Below are positions 23,528 through 25,500 of a stretch of DNA of 25,500 bases, piece after piece. Position numbers and translations under genes: made by a program. This stretch comes from JAKLDO01 sp035354435 (GTDB taxonomy: Bacteria > UBP6 > UBA1177), in assembly GCA_035354435.1 (NCBI GenBank), contig DAOQAY010000032.1, positions 1 through 25,500 of the forward strand, given 5' to 3'. The notes under the pieces are model-generated. The model saw only the letters and a list, made by a program, of their open reading frames with translations, had not been told where the DNA came from and made no database searches. How positions within the stretch are numbered: position 1 is the stretch's first letter; every line of letters starts with the position of its first letter.

Positions 23528-25500
23528 ATGAAATTATCTCTCAACTGGCTTAAAGATTATATTGAACTTGACGACATTGCGGCAGAAGAAATATCCAGAC
23601 AGCTTACAATGAGATCTGCTGAAGTCGAGGCGGCACACTGGGTCGGAGCTCATTTTGACAAGGTTATCATTGCAAAAGTCGAGAAAGTTATTCCTCATCC
23701 TGATTCGGACAGGCTTCATCTGGCGACTGTTTTTGACGGATCAGGCAGACAGACTGTTGTTTGCGGGGCGCCGAACATTGCAGAAGGTCAGACTGTCGCT
23801 TTTGCACCGCTTGGCACAGTACTGCCGGGTAATTTTGAGATCAAACCGGCGAAGATCAGGGGTGTTGAAAGCTGCGGTATGATATGTGCTGAAGATGAAC
23901 TGGGGCTTGGAACCAATCACGACGGAATTATTGTTCTTGATGATTCTCTTGTTGCAGGAAAACCGATTTCAACGATCTTTGGCGAAAAGGATTTCGTGAT
24001 CGAGATCGAGAACAAAACAATAAACCATAGACCTGATCTCTGGGGTCATTTCGGTATCGCAAGAGAGCTTCGGGCACTTTTTAAAAGACCTTGGAAAAAT
24101 GAACTTAAATATACAGGTATTACTGCTGACCGTGTCGAAGAAGAATTTGAAATCGAAATAAATACAACAAGATGCCTGCACTATCTGGGTCTCAAGATGG
24201 GTAACTTGAAAGTTGCTCCATCGCCGTTGTGGCTTAAAAGAAGGCTCGAAAATATAGGTCTGCGGTCAATAAACAACATCGTCGATATAGCAAATTTTGT
24301 AATGTATGAGACTGGTCATCCTCTGCACACTTTTGACAGAAGAGATATAGCAGGAAACAAGATCGTGATCAGAGATGCGGTCAATGGCGAAAAATTTGTA
24401 ACTCTTGATGGTATTGAACGAATTCTTAAAGCTGAAGATGCAGTTATTGCCGATACAGTCAGAGGTCTTGCGATTGCCGGTGTCATGGGCGGGCTGAACA
24501 GCGAAGTCAAGAACGATACGACTGAAATTTTCATTGAAGCGGCACTTTTCCATCCTTCGAGCATAAGAAAAACTGCAAACAGACTTGATCTCCGTACAGA
24601 TTCTTCAAGCAGATTTGAAAAAGCACTCTGGGTCGAGAACTGCTATCTTGCAATGCAGAGATTTGTCGAACTTACAAAAGAACTTATTCCCGGTGCCGTT
24701 ATCCTGTCTGAGCTTGCAGTTGCCGATAACAGCAAAAACTACGGTTTCAAAGGACATATCACTCTTACAACCGCAAAGATCCGTTCATTTCTGGGGATTA
24801 CTGAAGAAAAACTGCCTGATTCTGAAATGGTTTCAATGCTTGGATTCCTTGATTTCAACCTTGAAATGAAAACAGGCACGATCGTTGTTGAAATTCCGGT
24901 ACACAGAAGAAGCAAGGATGTTTCAAGAGCAGAAGATATAATCGAGGAGATAGGCAGACTTTACGGATTCAACAACATTGAGCCGGTAAGTCCTCTTTTC
25001 AATATGGATAGAGCTCCTGTCAACATTGATCTTGAAAAAGGAAATGCGGTCAGGAACATTTTTGTGAACTGTTTCGGTGCAAGCGAAGTGATAAACTACT
25101 CTTTCTGCGGTCCTGATGAACTTGAGAAAGTGCCTTTCAACAAAGAGAAGCTTATTGAGACCGTTGCAGAAAAGGAAACTCCATATCTCAGATATTCACT
25201 TGCTCCGGCAATGATAAAAAATGTGTTCGAGAATCTTAAGAACTTCAAAGATTTCAGCCTTTTTGAGTTCAGCAGGATATTCACGGCCGACGGCGAGAAA
25301 AAAAGGATAGGTTTCATTGCGACAGGTGAAAATGCGGCATTTGATCTTCTGAAGAGCATTGTTCTTTCAATATCAAAGGAACTCAGGACTCCCCAGCTCA
25401 GGTTCGACAGGATAAAGGGCGGTTCCATGCTTGGCGATGTGATACTTCATCCGGGAAGGTCGGCTGTCGTCGCTTTTGCAAAGACAGAGCTCGGCATCAT
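23528..25500 (+). CDS. pheT: Phenylalanyl-tRNA synthetase beta subunit, 3' end missing
   Basis: Structural, tRNA-binding and editing subunit of PheRS. The frame is open from the ATG at 23528 to the end of the window (about 657 of the usual 800 residues), so the gene is cut by the window edge. GGAG at 23517-23520 is seven bases upstream, and the N-terminus MKLSLNWLKDYIEL is typical. In order: an EMAP/OB-type tRNA-binding domain (about 40-150, with HPDSDRLHLATV and ESCGMICAEDELGLG), NHRPDLWGHFGIARELRALF at the start of the B3/B4 editing region, NIVDIANFVMYETGHPLHTFD, the VMGG...SEV segment, RTDSSSRFEKAL, and then the B5 and catalytic-like domains. It is co-transcribed with pheS. Confidence 0.96.
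   Translation, partial: MKLSLNWLKDYIELDDIAAEEISRQLTMRSAEVEAAHWVGAHFDKVIIAKVEKVIPHPDSDRLHLATVFDGSGRQTVVCGAPNIAEGQTVAFAPLGTVLPGNFEIKPAKIRGVESCGMICAEDELGLGTNHDGIIVLDDSLVAGKPISTIFGEKDFVIEIENKTINHRPDLWGHFGIARELRALFKRPWKNELKYTGITADRVEEEFEIEINTTRCLHYLGLKMGNLKVAPSPLWLKRRLENIGLRSINNIVDIANFVMYETGHPLHTFDRRDIAGNKIVIRDAVNGEKFVTLDGIERILKAEDAVIADTVRGLAIAGVMGGLNSEVKNDTTEIFIEAALFHPSSIRKTANRLDLRTDSSSRFEKALWVENCYLAMQRFVELTKELIPGAVILSELAVADNSKNYGFKGHITLTTAKIRSFLGITEEKLPDSEMVSMLGFLDFNLEMKTGTIVVEIPVHRRSKDVSRAEDIIEEIGRLYGFNNIEPVSPLFNMDRAPVNIDLEKGNAVRNIFVNCFGASEVINYSFCGPDELEKVPFNKEKLIETVAEKETPYLRYSLAPAMIKNVFENLKNFKDFSLFEFSRIFTADGEKKRIGFIATGENAAFDLLKSIVLSISKELRTPQLRFDRIKGGSMLGDVILHPGRSAVVAFAKTELGI

Overview
The window is a gene-dense, moderately AT-rich bacterial chromosome segment made mostly of housekeeping genes. 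No gene-free stretch exceeds 300 bases; the longest gap, 14864-15032, holds a promoter and an inverted repeat. I see no tRNA, rRNA, CRISPR array, insertion sequence, integrase or phage gene. Starts are preceded by AGGAGG-like sites, and TTGACA-type -35 boxes occur in several intergenic gaps. The Ser/Thr kinase with C-terminal PEGA repeats, the signal-peptide proteins and the periplasmic coiled-coil protein suggest a Gram-negative-like bacterium. The kinase and the N-terminal domain of the coiled-coil protein resemble those of Myxococcota and other deltaproteobacteria-like lineages, but RNase HIII is less usual there. I read it as an uncultured or poorly sampled lineage and cannot assign a phylum.

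Layout. 1-1824 (+): the 3' part of class II fructose-bisphosphate aldolase, then ribF six bases later. 1912-2106 (+): ribosomal protein L28. 2138-7223 (-): class I aminotransferase, PEGA-repeat protein kinase, RNase HIII and a DUF2520 Rossmann protein. 7374-14863 (+): acyl carrier protein, then valS, nadC, a membrane-anchored beta-rich protein, a PMT/ArnT-like glycosyltransferase and an M23 peptidase, the last five joined by four successive 4-base ATGA overlaps. 15033-21697 (+): a three-gene locus with a 1724-residue secreted coiled-coil protein, a small secreted protein and a membrane-anchored coiled-coil protein. 21701-22339 (-): a soluble Rossmann domain fused to a very short chemoreceptor signalling tip. 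22497-25500 (+): pheS and the 5' part of pheT.

How they work together. Most genes serve central metabolism and translation (fba, ribF, rpmB, aminotransferase, acpP, valS, nadC, pheST). Two accessory regions stand out. Genes 11218-14863 look like an envelope module (a lipid-linked-sugar transferase, an outward-facing partner and a peptidoglycan peptidase). The 15033-21697 locus is the best candidate for an undescribed system. Its main product has a signal peptide, a small N-terminal domain, TPR-like segments at both ends and about 1300 residues of nearly continuous predicted coiled coil. A hairpin plus T-tract, with the form of an intrinsic terminator, lies inside the signal-peptide codons of its second gene. 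That could set how much of genes two and three is made relative to gene one.
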